Part shown: positions 18,390-28,001 of the stretch, piece after piece | Layout of the letters: each line of letters begins with the position of its first letter | Numbering within the stretch: the stretch's first letter is position 1 | Source: JAPYTY01 sp036338435 | GTDB lineage: Bacteria; Acidobacteriota; UBA6911; RPQK01; JADFOI01 | Direction: 5' to 3' | Assembly (NCBI GenBank): GCA_036338435.1 | Contig: JAYZCG010000046.1 | Span: 1-64,000, forward strand | Length of the DNA stretch: 64,000 nt | Notes under the pieces: generated by a model | The model's database searches: none | What the model was told of the DNA's origin: nothing | The model's input: the letters and a program-made list of their open reading frames with translations, nothing else | Position numbers and translations under genes: made by a program

Positions 18390-19027
18390 ACATATGGAAG
18401 TCTCCGTTGGGGGTGAAAGCCAATCAAGAACTGGCTGAAATATCCTCGGCAGAACCTGAACTCCATACCTCTCTAGCACTCAACGTCCTGTACCACCAAC
18501 TTCAACACAACACAAAATATCATATTCTAGACCTGGGACCCGCTATGGGAAGGAATGTTGATTTTTTTTCTCAATTTCCCTGTAAAATCTATATCGAGGA
18601 TCTTTACCATACACTCAATTCTTTTGATTTCTTTTCCCCAGAGGATGGTTTTACCTACAAAACTGTTTTTGAATACCTGTTGCCCTACACCCACAATACC
18701 CGCTTCGACATCATTATGGGCTGGGATGTGTTCAACTATTTAGAACGGGATGAATTTAGGTCTCTTGTTAGTCACCTGGGCAATTTCTGCTACAAAGGGA
18801 CGTTGCTTTTCTCACTAATCTCTACTCGCAAACACATTCCAGAAAAACCCACAACATTCAAAATACTTGATCAGGAAAGCCTGCAATACCAAACGCAATC
18901 GTCCGTCTTGCGATCTTGCCCTATTTATGAGCAGTCTGATCTCGATAATCTCATGCCCAACTTCCATGCCTGCAATTCGTTTATACTCAGAAATGGGTTC
19001 AAGGAATATCTTTTTGTCTACGAGTAA
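18386..19027 (+). CDS. Putative SAM-dependent methyltransferase
   Basis: This 213-residue protein has a class I methyltransferase-like first motif, YHILDLGPAMGRNVDFF (residues about 45-61). An acidic strand end follows, IYIEDLYHTL, then FDIIMGWDVFNYLERDEF (about 108-125), which resembles motif IV and the post-motif region. The substrate is unknown. Its start overlaps the bactofilin stop by 4 bp, so it is translationally coupled to a cytoskeletal gene, an uninformative but notable pairing. Confidence 0.65.
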   Translation: MNIWKSPLGVKANQELAEISSAEPELHTSLALNVLYHQLQHNTKYHILDLGPAMGRNVDFFSQFPCKIYIEDLYHTLNSFDFFSPEDGFTYKTVFEYLLPYTHNTRFDIIMGWDVFNYLERDEFRSLVSHLGNFCYKGTLLFSLISTRKHIPEKPTTFKILDQESLQYQTQSSVLRSCPIYEQSDLDNLMPNFHACNSFILRNGFKEYLFVYE

Positions 19028-19243
19028 ATCAACATTCAACCTGCATTTCATATGCCCAGTCGTTACAAGCTGTGGACATACCATCCCAACAGAACTCTGG
19101 CCAAGGCCCTAGCGAACGTGTTGTATGATATGTAGAGAAAGCTGACCTAATACAGGACAACCAAGCCTAATCGTCGTATTAACTAAATGGAGAAAGGTGG
19201 AAATGTGGACTGTAAATATGCTTGAAAGGAGAACACGGCTACT

Positions 19244-20923
19244 GTGATCCCAATTCTAGCAACTCTTGGTTGCTTTGTACTCTACCTAGTAGGCTACCGC
19301 CTGTATGCCACCCATCTAGCATGCCGCGTTTTCCAGTTGAACCCGAAGACGGTGACTCCCGCTCACCAACTTCAGGATGGCGTTGATTACGTTCCCACAA
19401 ATAAATATGTCCTTTTCGGACATCATTACGCATCCATCGCCGGCTTATCTCCTATGCTAGGACCGTCTATCGCGGTTATCTGGGGCTGGCTACCTGCCAT
19501 GCTGTGGGTGGTTTTAGGGACGCTTTTCATTGGGGCTGTCCATGACTTTGGGGCTCTTGTGATCTCCTTACGAGCCCGAGGGATGTCCGTTGGCAAGGTG
19601 GCCGAATCCATTATAGGGCGAAGAGCAAAAACTCTATTTCACATAATCATCTTCTTTTTGATTGCCCTGGCAATGGGCGTGTTCGTAAATGTTTGCGCCA
19701 CACTCTTAAGTACCGCATACAATCCGGAAGCCATCTATCCCTCCGCCACCTTAATGTTCCTAGCGGTTGGAGTTGGCTGGTTAGTCTATAAGAAAAGTGT
19801 TTCTATCTGGTGGGTTACATCGATCGCCTTCGTCATCACCCTTGCAAGTGTTTGGATTGGAATTAACTTGCCAGCCATCGATTTGAGCCTGGAACGCTGG
19901 AGTTTGTTTTTACTAGTCTATAGCTTTATAGCTTCGGTTCTTCCGGTGTGGCTGCTGCTACAACCACGTGATTACATAAACTCCCTGTTACTATATCTAG
20001 GCTTGGGTTCGATCTTTCTGGGGTTTTTCTTTTTACAACCTGAGTTTGCTGCCCCTGCAATCCGCATCCATCCCGAAGGAGCACCCCCCTTGTTCCCATT
20101 TGTCTTCATAGTCATCGCCTGCGGTTCTATTTCCGGGTTTCATGGGCTTGTGTCTTCTGGTACCACTGCCAAACAGATAAACCGAGAAACCGATGCGCCA
20201 TTCATTGGTTACGGTGGCATGATCGGGGAATCGATGCTGGGACTGGCTTCAGTATTGGCTTGTACAGCCGGCTTCTTAACCCGTGATTTGTGGATGGCCC
20301 ACTATAGCTCATGGGAGACAGCTGATGGATTAGGACCCAACATAGGTGCTTTTATTAACGGATCAGCGCTCTTCCTCAATCAACTTGGGCTTCCCCTGGA
20401 AATAGGACAAGCTTTCATAGCACTCATTTCAATTTCATTTGCTCTGACTACACTCGACTCAGCAACGCGATTACTTCGATTTAACATCTCAGAAATGGGA
20501 GACACATTACAACTCCCAGCACTTTCTAACCGATACCTTGCTTCGTTCCTCGCAGTATCCGTAATCGGATTTTTTGCCTTCTACAAAGTGAATGGTCAAG
20601 CTACCGGGCTGGCTCTTTGGCAACTTTTTGGAACCACTAATCAAGTTCTAGGAGGCCTGACGCTTCTTACCATTACTCTCTATCTCCTACAACGGAAACG
20701 ACCATGTTGGTACACGGCCATACCCATGATTTTTATGCTCATTACGACCCTGACTGCTATGCTGATCAAAATTCGAGACTTTTGGAATACCAATTCCTAT
20801 CTGCTACTGGTTCTGGGTGGAATGATCTTAGTCCTATCGGTCTGGTTGGCCATAGAAGCAGGAATGCGCATCTCTAAAAGAAAAGTTTTTGTGAGTTCCA
20901 ATGAGGTTTCAAGTGATTATTAA
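19244..20923 (+). CDS. cstA: CstA-family carbon starvation / pyruvate transporter
   Basis: This is a polytopic inner-membrane protein of the CstA/BtsT family, whose known members import pyruvate or peptides. YVPTNKYVLFGHHYASIAG near residues 50-68, followed by LGPSIAVIWGWLPAMLWVVLG and GAVHDFGALVISLRARG, is the family hallmark. Later segments include SGFHGLVSSGTTAKQI and LTTLDSATRLLRF. At 559 residues it belongs to the shorter class. The start is GTG, preceded by AAGGAG about 12 bases upstream. The HAD gene begins inside its last 23 bases. Confidence 0.92.
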   Translation: MIPILATLGCFVLYLVGYRLYATHLACRVFQLNPKTVTPAHQLQDGVDYVPTNKYVLFGHHYASIAGLSPMLGPSIAVIWGWLPAMLWVVLGTLFIGAVHDFGALVISLRARGMSVGKVAESIIGRRAKTLFHIIIFFLIALAMGVFVNVCATLLSTAYNPEAIYPSATLMFLAVGVGWLVYKKSVSIWWVTSIAFVITLASVWIGINLPAIDLSLERWSLFLLVYSFIASVLPVWLLLQPRDYINSLLLYLGLGSIFLGFFFLQPEFAAPAIRIHPEGAPPLFPFVFIVIACGSISGFHGLVSSGTTAKQINRETDAPFIGYGGMIGESMLGLASVLACTAGFLTRDLWMAHYSSWETADGLGPNIGAFINGSALFLNQLGLPLEIGQAFIALISISFALTTLDSATRLLRFNISEMGDTLQLPALSNRYLASFLAVSVIGFFAFYKVNGQATGLALWQLFGTTNQVLGGLTLLTITLYLLQRKRPCWYTAIPMIFMLITTLTAMLIKIRDFWNTNSYLLLVLGGMILVLSVWLAIEAGMRISKRKVFVSSNEVSSDY

Positions 20924-21539
20924 CACTATTTTTTTGGACATTGGGATGGTACTAGTTGGCATCGACTATGAACCTACACTCACAACTCTTGCCAATCTAA
21001 ATGGCTTGTCGGTCAAAGAAATTATACGGCGCCTAGAAAATGACTCAGTCATTCCCGACTACGAAAAAGGATTTCTGACCACCGAGGAATTTTTCGAACA
21101 AATAACTATTCTTCTTGACATAGATATTTCTTTGGAAAGATTCGAAGGGATTTGGACAGGTACTCTGGTTATGGATAACTGGGGCTCCAATGATTTCATT
21201 CCGTCGGAACTATTTCAACAACTGAAATGCAACCATCGAGTCATAGCACTTTCTAACACCAATGAAATGCAGTTTGACTATCTCTCGGAAGTGTACCCAC
21301 TTATCAGAGAATTCGACGACTATGTGCTGTCCCATCAAGTGGGCCACCTTAAGCCCGATCCTGAGATTTATCGAAGGGCTATTCAACAATCAGGAGCTTC
21401 TCCCGAAGAATCACTATTTGTAGATGACTTAGTTGAGAATGTCAAAGGGGCAGAACAAATGGGTATTAGGGGGCTCCTCTTTGAGGGAAAGGGTCAACTT
21501 AGGCAGGACCTCGAGAAATTGAAAATCCTCTGCGAGTGA
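20901..21539 (+). CDS. HAD-superfamily hydrolase
   Basis: This is a phosphatase-like HAD protein of 212 residues. The nucleophile motif reads FLDIGMVLVGID (residues about 11-22), of the D-x-G-x-V type seen in YihX-like members rather than DxDx. ALSNTNEMQFDYL is motif II (about 114-126), and LKPDPEIYRRAIQQSG with LFVDDLVENVKGAEQMG supplies motifs III and IV. It overlaps the end of cstA by 23 bp and is probably cotranscribed. The ATG inside cstA is followed by a typical N-terminal strand. The substrate is unknown. Confidence 0.82.
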   Translation: MRFQVIINTIFLDIGMVLVGIDYEPTLTTLANLNGLSVKEIIRRLENDSVIPDYEKGFLTTEEFFEQITILLDIDISLERFEGIWTGTLVMDNWGSNDFIPSELFQQLKCNHRVIALSNTNEMQFDYLSEVYPLIREFDDYVLSHQVGHLKPDPEIYRRAIQQSGASPEESLFVDDLVENVKGAEQMGIRGLLFEGKGQLRQDLEKLKILCE

Positions 21540-21616
21540 CTACCTGCCCGACCTACTATAAGACTGTTGTGCCTAGGCACCAGACACCAGGCCATCCCTA
21601 CATACCTAAAAAAGAG

Positions 21617-23296
21617 CTACATGTTTTTGTAGTCCGGGCCTCCGCCACCTTCGGGTGGAGTCCAAGCAATGATCTGATAGGGATCCATGATCTCACAGGT
21701 TTTGCAGTGAACACAGTTGCTAAAATTTAGTTGCAAACGGAGTTGCTCCTTTTGCTCTACCATTTCATAGACATGGGCGGGACAAAAGTGCTGACAGGGA
21801 TTCCCGTACTCTACACTGCAACGATTATGGCAAACATCAAAATCCAAAATCTTCAGATGGCAGGGTTGATCTTCCTCGTGAGTAGTATTCGAATAGTAAA
21901 CATCGGTCAGCTTGTCAAAAGTAATATCGTCGTCATATGACAGTCTGTCCTCCGTTTTTCCTACGTTATCCGTAAGCCGGTTCATCAAAGTGTGTCCGGC
22001 ATGTGTCGGAAGTGGATCCTTTAGTCCTCTACCGCGGCTAAAAAACTGAAGGGCAACATGGAACATTCCTCTCCAAAAACCTCTTTGAAATGATTGGCGA
22101 AAATTGCGTACCTTCCAAAGTTCTTGTTTGGCCCAGCTTCCCTCGAATGCATCCGTGTAATTGCTAAGCTGACCGGCGGAATAGTCGTCCTGTAACAAGG
22201 CCTCAAAAATCGTTTCTGCTGCCAGCATTCCTGACTTGACAGCCAAGTGAATTCCCTTCAGACGTTGGGCGTTTAAAAATCCTCCTGAGTCTCCTACAAT
22301 GAGCAACCCATCTGCATAGAGGCGAGGCATGGAATAATATCCGCCTTCAGGAATTGCTTTTGCCCCGTATGAGAGTATTGTGGCGCCATCTAGCAATTCT
22401 CGGACGAAAGGATGCTGCTTGAACTGCTGGAAGAGTTGATGAACATCCAGAGAGGGATCCCTGTAATCCAAACCGACTACGAGCCCAAGATCGATCAGAT
22501 TATTGTTCATGGTATAGATAAAGCCGCCACCGAATTCCTTTGTCCCTAACGGATATCCAAGGGTGTGGTAGACCAACCCAGCCTCGATTTTCCTGGATGC
22601 CTGCCAGATTTCCTTCACTCCAACAGCATAAATTTGTGGATGGCATTCTTTACTCAAACTCAGGCGCTGTTCAGCCTGTCGCACTAGCGTGCCCCGGGGG
22701 CCCTCACCCAACACCGTAACTTTAGCCAAAACATCGATTCCTAGCTCTACGTTGGGTTTTGGACGACCATTCTTGTCGATCCCTCTATCTCCCATCCGTG
22801 CACCGACAACTGAATCCCCTTCATACAGGAGCTTCACCGCTGGAAATTCAGGATAGACTTCCACTCCGTTTTCCTCGCATAACGTGGCCATCCACTTGAC
22901 AAGTTTTCCCAAAGAAGCGACATAGTATCCATGATTCTTGAGAAACGGCGGGGTAATAGGAGAACGCAGGCTCCCGTTACGGGTTAAAATATAGAGTGCG
23001 TCATCAACAACAGAAGCTTCGTAAGGAGGAGCTTTATCGGGCAACCCATCTAAAAGCTCATCGAATGCACGTGGGTCGATAACAGCCCCACTGAGGGCAT
23101 GAGAGCCAATATCCCTACCCTTTTCCACCACCAACAATGTAGGATTTTTTATCTTCTCTCCCGACTTCACCCCCAACTCAATCTCTTTGTTATGATCCTG
23201 GATCAGGCGAGAAAGATGCAAAGCTCCGGCCAGGTTTGCAGGCCCGGCACCCACGAATAGCACGTCTACTTCAAGTTGGTCACGCTCCATCCGCAT
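21617..23296 (-). CDS. Electron-transfer flavoprotein-ubiquinone oxidoreductase
   Basis: ETF-QO passes electrons from fatty-acid and amino-acid dehydrogenases via ETF into the quinone pool at the inner membrane. The FAD-binding VLFVGAGPANLAGALHL lies near residues 11-27, and GSHALSGAVIDPRAF near 66-80. The C-terminal ferredoxin-like domain contains the 4Fe-4S ligands in CSVEYGNPCQHFCP and CVHCKTCEIMDP, ending in PPEGGGGPDYKNM, which is the family terminus. At 559 residues it is full length. It is monocistronic and convergent with the HAD gene. Confidence 0.95.
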   Translation of the reverse strand: MRMERDQLEVDVLFVGAGPANLAGALHLSRLIQDHNKEIELGVKSGEKIKNPTLLVVEKGRDIGSHALSGAVIDPRAFDELLDGLPDKAPPYEASVVDDALYILTRNGSLRSPITPPFLKNHGYYVASLGKLVKWMATLCEENGVEVYPEFPAVKLLYEGDSVVGARMGDRGIDKNGRPKPNVELGIDVLAKVTVLGEGPRGTLVRQAEQRLSLSKECHPQIYAVGVKEIWQASRKIEAGLVYHTLGYPLGTKEFGGGFIYTMNNNLIDLGLVVGLDYRDPSLDVHQLFQQFKQHPFVRELLDGATILSYGAKAIPEGGYYSMPRLYADGLLIVGDSGGFLNAQRLKGIHLAVKSGMLAAETIFEALLQDDYSAGQLSNYTDAFEGSWAKQELWKVRNFRQSFQRGFWRGMFHVALQFFSRGRGLKDPLPTHAGHTLMNRLTDNVGKTEDRLSYDDDITFDKLTDVYYSNTTHEEDQPCHLKILDFDVCHNRCSVEYGNPCQHFCPAHVYEMVEQKEQLRLQLNFSNCVHCKTCEIMDPYQIIAWTPPEGGGGPDYKNM

Positions 23297-23473
23297 TTAT
23301 CCTAACATACAGGCACATCCTATTTTGTTCCTCTGTGTCTTTCGCACTCCCGAAAATCCTCTGCCTCTTCATTCTTAAATCGTGTATCTTCATGAGAACC
23401 TGAAATATGTAAAGTGTAGTCAACTAGTTATGCTCTTGAACTTATCTGCTACTCCTTGCTAAGGTGTCGACCC

Positions 23474-24034
23474 ATGATTTCTGCAACTCAGATTCGAAAA
23501 GGAATGATTCTCATCCATGATGGGGACCCGCACCGTGTTCTCGACTTTCAGCATCGAACACCAGGCAAGGGAACAGCGATCGTACGTGCACGGCTAAGAA
23601 ACCTGCGTACTGGAGCCTCCTATGAACATCGATTTAATTCTCAAGAAGGTGTGGACCGTGCCATTTTAGATCAACAAGAAATGGAATATCTCTATCAGCA
23701 AAACTCCCTCTACTATTTCATGAACACGGCAACCTTTGAACAGTTTCCCATCGATCAGGAAATCTTGGGAGACTTCAAGAACTATCTTCAGGAAGGTGCC
23801 ACAGTTCAGGTAGAATTTTTTGAGGAACAACCTATCACAATCGAATTCCCAGCTTTTGTAGAACTTAAGGTAGTGGAGACTGAACCAGAATTGAAAGGAG
23901 CCACTGCCAACAACTCTCCAAAACCTGCTACCTTGGAGACCGGAGTGGTGGTCCAAGTTCCACCCTTCATTCGTCCAGGCGATACGATCCGGGTTGACCC
24001 TAACGAAGGTCGCTACCTAGAGCGGGCCAAGTAA
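23474..24034 (+). CDS. efp: Elongation factor P
   Basis: EF-P binds stalled ribosomes and speeds peptide bonds at polyproline. The three beta-barrel domains are visible: MISATQIRKGMILIHDGDPHRV, then LRTGASYEHRFNSQE, and the C-terminal GVVVQVPPFIRPGDTIRVDPNEGRYLERA. The tip loop TPGKGTA has lysine at position 32, the residue that is post-translationally modified in many bacteria. I chose the ATG at 23474, which has an AAGGTG ribosome site 7 bases upstream; the frame extends 18 bases further up to 23456. It stands alone on the plus strand. Confidence 0.95.
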   Translation: MISATQIRKGMILIHDGDPHRVLDFQHRTPGKGTAIVRARLRNLRTGASYEHRFNSQEGVDRAILDQQEMEYLYQQNSLYYFMNTATFEQFPIDQEILGDFKNYLQEGATVQVEFFEEQPITIEFPAFVELKVVETEPELKGATANNSPKPATLETGVVVQVPPFIRPGDTIRVDPNEGRYLERAK

Positions 24035-24231
24035 CTTCACACATGCGTACTGTGACAGTTTTACAAATATACTTGTTCGGTGTTTTCTCATAAAGATTCC
24101 TAGACTCCCAGCAGCAGCTACACCTCTGCTCTATAGACTCTTGTCGACGCACACAACGGCGTCAAGACCTGAGTACTCGTCACCACATTTACGGTATGGC
24201 ACTTCATCACACCGTCAAAATAGCTAAGAGT

Positions 24232-24657
24232 TTAAGAGTAACCGGACTGATAGAGCATCAGATAAATGATCACACCTGTAACAGAAACATATAACCAAAG
24301 TGGAAGGGTCCAGCGGGCAATACTCCGATGTTTGTCAAAGTTCTCTTTCAAGCCTCTTGCCACTGTGACAATGGCCAACGGGACTATCACAATCGCAAGA
24401 ACTATATGAGAGATAAGGATGGAGAAATACAAACTACGAATCCAACCTTCGCCTAGGAAAGCTGTAGATCCAGCAAAGTAGTGATAGACGAGATAAGAAA
24501 TTAAAAATAAAATCGAGATGAAAAATGCCCCCAACATACAAATGGCGTGCGCCTTCAGTTTTCTTTGTCGGATGAAAATGTAGCCAAGGATTAGTAACAC
24601 CCCGCTTGTACCATTGAGACTGGCGTTCAAAGCCGGCAAGTTTTGTATCTCGATCAA
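24232..24657 (-). CDS. DUF420 membrane protein (CtaM-like)
   Basis: This is a small protein of 141 residues with four transmembrane segments. The signature HAICMLGAFFISILFLISYLVYH carries the conserved histidines, and SHIVLAIVIVPL and HRSIARWTLPLWLYVSVTGVIIYLML follow. DUF420 includes CtaM/YozB of Firmicutes, needed for cytochrome c oxidase activity. It lies 17 bp downstream of the ABC-2 permease gene on the same strand. In many genomes this pair is next to ctaA, ctaB and an ABC ATPase; here those genes are at 39-42 kb. Confidence 0.85.
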   Translation of the reverse strand: MIEIQNLPALNASLNGTSGVLLILGYIFIRQRKLKAHAICMLGAFFISILFLISYLVYHYFAGSTAFLGEGWIRSLYFSILISHIVLAIVIVPLAIVTVARGLKENFDKHRSIARWTLPLWLYVSVTGVIIYLMLYQSGYS

Positions 24658-24674
24658 TTCTGTTCAGTCTCCAA

Positions 24675-25466
24675 TCACGATCCAGAAGTACGGTTAATCC
24701 TGACAACTAGAAGCGAGGCCACAAAAACAACTATGCTAAAAGCAACACTCACCAACAAGGCCGTTGGAAAAGACGGCAATTCAGCTTCCAAGTATGAACC
24801 ACCCCCATAAAAGATGTGTCGTATCGTAGCCACCTGATAAGCCACTGGGTTGATCTTCATAATCCATCCCACCCAGTTTGAAGCCCCTGAAAGTGGAAAG
24901 ACCGCCCCCGAAAGTAACCACATTGGGAAAAGCAAAAGATTCATCACCGCATGGAAACCCTGGATAGAATCCATCTTCCAAGCCAAAGCAAACCCCAACG
25001 CAGTCAATGAAAACGCTGTCATAAATAGGACTCCAGCTAGGAGCACAACTTTTTGAAAATCGATGAACACACCAACAAAAGGAGCCACTAAGACAAACAA
25101 GAAGCCCTGAAGAAAAGCCAGCGTTGCTCCACCCAGAATTTTCCCCAAGGCCACTCCTGATCGGGACATAGGAGAGACTAGAACAGAGAGAAGAAAACCT
25201 TCCCGGCGATCTTCAATCACTGAAATTGTGGAAAAAATAGCGGTGAAAAGGATAATTAGTACAATCGTCCCCGGATAGAAATATTCCAGATAGTTCATCC
25301 CTGCTGGTGCGGAGGGAGGCTGAAACGATGCGCCAATCCCCGACCCAATTAGAAGCCAAAATACCAAAGGAGTGCCCAGTGCACCTAACACCCGGCTACG
25401 TTGCCGGTAAAAACGTACCAGCTCCCGCCACCAAAGAGTCCCAAGGGGTAAAATAAAGCTCATCAC
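24675..25466 (-). CDS. ABC-2 type transporter permease
   Basis: This is a 263-residue integral membrane protein with six predicted helices. It has the ABC-2 pattern LVFWLLIGSGIGASF, then EYFYPGTIVLIILFTAIFSTISVIEDRREGFLLSVLVSPMSRS, the typical coupling-helix region. No ATPase gene is adjacent. The nearest ATPase of the matching type is at 39285-40214 beside ctaB, and that is my proposed partner. The substrate is unknown; the neighbouring DUF420 gene suggests a link to cytochrome oxidase assembly. Confidence 0.85.
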   Translation of the reverse strand: MMSFILPLGTLWWRELVRFYRQRSRVLGALGTPLVFWLLIGSGIGASFQPPSAPAGMNYLEYFYPGTIVLIILFTAIFSTISVIEDRREGFLLSVLVSPMSRSGVALGKILGGATLAFLQGFLFVLVAPFVGVFIDFQKVVLLAGVLFMTAFSLTALGFALAWKMDSIQGFHAVMNLLLFPMWLLSGAVFPLSGASNWVGWIMKINPVAYQVATIRHIFYGGGSYLEAELPSFPTALLVSVAFSIVVFVASLLVVRINRTSGS

Positions 25467-25648
25467 TCTGAGAAATACAAAGCAAGGCGCAATTTATCAA
25501 CTTATGTACTGCACCTTACCATTTAGGTTTTAGGTCTACATAAAAAGCACAGAACCACCGACCTTCCAAGGCCGTTGATTAAAACTCACGTCCGGATCAA
25601 CTACTACATACAGGTAGGGGGATAAATAGTCTGCAACCCCTTTCATTA

Positions 25649-27637
25649 CTAATCGTCCATAAATTTGGCGGCAATTTCTGCAATAGGTTTCCCGATGTGC
25701 TCAACATCCTTCTCTGAGAAAGTGTAGACTGGCCCCACTGAGGCAATCCCAAAATCATTTGCCAAGGACTGTTGAAGAACAATCATTCGCCCCCCCACCA
25801 TTGTCATCAGCGGGCGAATACGCAAGATATCATCCACCGGAATGGTGAAGTAGTCCCGATCCATGACCATAAAGTCAGCCATTTTACCCACTTCGAGTGA
25901 ACCCAGTCTGTCTTCACGGAGTACATATTCGGACGCCCAGTTGGTAAACATCTTCAATGCGTGTACACGATCGATGCGCTCGTCGGGTTGCCAGACCTCG
26001 CCATCGAATTGACGGGCAACAGAAAGCCACAGCATGTAAAAGGGAGGCTGAAAGCGCTGAGTTCCCTGGCGCGTAGCCCCGGATGCAAAATGCTGACCCA
26101 CAAGTTTGACACCAGACTCGATATAGGTATTGAAAGGCAGAAGAAAATCTTCAATTTGCGGACCATAATCGTTGATCCACTCACGGACGTCATGTAGGTA
26201 GTTTGGGCCACAACTCAGATAGACTCCATAGTCCTTTAGACCCTGAATGATGTCCGGCTGTTTCCCTATCACATTGCAGTGTTCACCGGTAAGCCGCATA
26301 GAGCGCACATCTTCCATGCTCCAGCCGTTTACAGCTCGCGCATTATCAATCATCTGAAAAAAGGCCCGCGCTGCCTCACTCCCGCATATGTGTACTCCTG
26401 CCAATCGCCAGCCTGCCTTAGCAGCATTCTCAAGAGTGTCCCAGGGCAGTTCACCAGGAACAGGACAGACTTCCCGCGCTTTGATGTTGGGTGGCGCCTG
26501 TGTATCGGGACCAGTGCAAGATTCAGGATAGATAGAATCCCAACGTTCAGAAGCGACTCCATCAAACCAAAAATAGTCATCTCCAATGCCCTGCAGGACA
26601 CCGGTGCGACGATATATTTGCCGTGTCTGCTGGGGATCGGTTGGCATACGATGAATCTCGTAATGTCCAGCAAAACGAATCGGCATCTGACCGAGGCCGG
26701 CCAAAGTCGCATATCCTGTCATGATTTTGGGAAATTGAATGCGGCTCGAGAAGGTACTAACCCCTAATGCAGCAAAGTCTTCTGAAACAAGTTTGAGAGC
26801 CTGTGCCAAAATGTTGGGAGGAAGCTGTTGTAGAAAGAGTTCCCAGTCTATAACGGACATCTCTTGACTACCAACCCAACCTATAGCGGCAATATCCTCA
26901 TTGATCACATCCCCGTGCATGGTCTCCTGAATTGAGGCGGAATACCCTGGCAAAAACTCATTCAGCATTTCAATAGCCTGGGAATTCACCCAACCTCGGG
27001 GACCTGGCCTGACCAAAAGCGGATTCTCAGAGGACCACAGATCAAGCGTCTTGCGGTTGGTCAAGCGTCGCGTAAAGCCCCAGAAACTAGCTTCGCGAGG
27101 GGCTTCGGGATTACCTTCAATACGCAGAACTACCCATTGGCCAGGATCCACCTTTTTAACAGCGTCCTGAATGGTATCGCGCATGAGAGCCTGAGTTTTC
27201 TCAAGATCCCGATCGGCCTGCATTGAAACAATGATCCCGTCAGGCGGGTACTTGAAGCCCAAACGATCCAGATGCTGGATAGCTCCACCATATATGTGAC
27301 TGTGGGGTTCAATAATGCCGGGGATCAGTGTTCGCCCTTTCAAATCAAGAATCTGGGTGTCGGGCCCAGCTAGAGCCCTTACTTCCACACTCGTACCCAA
27401 TTTAACAATTTTGTCCCCTTTGACCGCGACTCCCTGGTACACATTACCCGCACTGGTCGAAGCAGATACATCATCCATACTGACAATTTTGCCGTTTACA
27501 AAGATTGTCTCCGGATACCCATATTGGGCCACTTCCGGTGCCAGCTGCCCCTGAGCCTGGGAGCAAGGAACGACAAGCACGAATGTGCTGATCACTCCGA
27601 CGCATACTAATTGCCTGATGGCTTTATAGTTGTTCAT
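25649..27637 (-). CDS. Exported metal-dependent amidohydrolase (YtcJ-like)
   Basis: This is an amidohydrolase-superfamily enzyme with a signal peptide (residues about 8-30). LIPGIIEPHSHIYGG near residues 110-125 gives the first HxH metal pair. The C-terminal part has ALKMFTNWASEYVLRED and GSLEVGKMADFMVMDRDY, typical of YtcJ-like members. I chose the ATG at 27637 because GGAG lies about 7 bases upstream; the frame reaches a further ATG at 27652. The protein is about 662 residues, longer than most because of an insert near the middle. It is a paralogue of the 60209 gene. The substrate is unknown. Confidence 0.85.
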   Translation of the reverse strand: MNNYKAIRQLVCVGVISTFVLVVPCSQAQGQLAPEVAQYGYPETIFVNGKIVSMDDVSASTSAGNVYQGVAVKGDKIVKLGTSVEVRALAGPDTQILDLKGRTLIPGIIEPHSHIYGGAIQHLDRLGFKYPPDGIIVSMQADRDLEKTQALMRDTIQDAVKKVDPGQWVVLRIEGNPEAPREASFWGFTRRLTNRKTLDLWSSENPLLVRPGPRGWVNSQAIEMLNEFLPGYSASIQETMHGDVINEDIAAIGWVGSQEMSVIDWELFLQQLPPNILAQALKLVSEDFAALGVSTFSSRIQFPKIMTGYATLAGLGQMPIRFAGHYEIHRMPTDPQQTRQIYRRTGVLQGIGDDYFWFDGVASERWDSIYPESCTGPDTQAPPNIKAREVCPVPGELPWDTLENAAKAGWRLAGVHICGSEAARAFFQMIDNARAVNGWSMEDVRSMRLTGEHCNVIGKQPDIIQGLKDYGVYLSCGPNYLHDVREWINDYGPQIEDFLLPFNTYIESGVKLVGQHFASGATRQGTQRFQPPFYMLWLSVARQFDGEVWQPDERIDRVHALKMFTNWASEYVLREDRLGSLEVGKMADFMVMDRDYFTIPVDDILRIRPLMTMVGGRMIVLQQSLANDFGIASVGPVYTFSEKDVEHIGKPIAEIAAKFMDD

Positions 27638-27652
27638 CACAGTCTCCTTCAT

Positions 27653-28001
27653 AAAAGATAGATGTAAAGCGAAAAGTACATACTATTAAATACGAACTAT
27701 ATTCCCTACTAATGAAGCAACACAACCCCATTGTCAACCCAAATTGTACCCCATGCCTTCGTGCTGAGGAGTCGATGATTCTACAGTGCCACAGAGATCA
27801 CTACGATGATACGTAGAAACACCGTGGGTATAATTGCTTGTGGGGGATAGCTCCGAATTATTTTCGAAATACCCACTGTCCACTTGGAACCTTCAACTCT
27901 GAATTTGAATTCATGATTTCCCCACAATGCTAGTATCACACTTGTGACCCTAGTAGAGTTCTGCTACATTGCCACTTTCACTGCTGGAGAAACTTATACC
28001 T
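27653..28001. other. Intergenic region with a candidate minus-strand promoter
   Basis: About 350 bases between divergent genes. On the minus strand TTGACA (27737-27732) and CATTAG (27714-27709) are 17 bases apart, a plausible promoter for the amidohydrolase with a consensus -35 and a weak -10. On the plus strand TATAAT occurs at 27829-27834 without a good -35. I see no gene here. Confidence 0.4.

Noticed and set aside
21569..21580. Perfect palindrome GTGCCTAGGCAC between convergent HAD and ETF-QO genes
   Set aside because: It has no loop and no T-run, so it is not a convincing terminator; it could be chance.
24140..24166. Bulged hairpin between the convergent efp and DUF420 genes
   Set aside because: The stem is short and interrupted and has no T-run.
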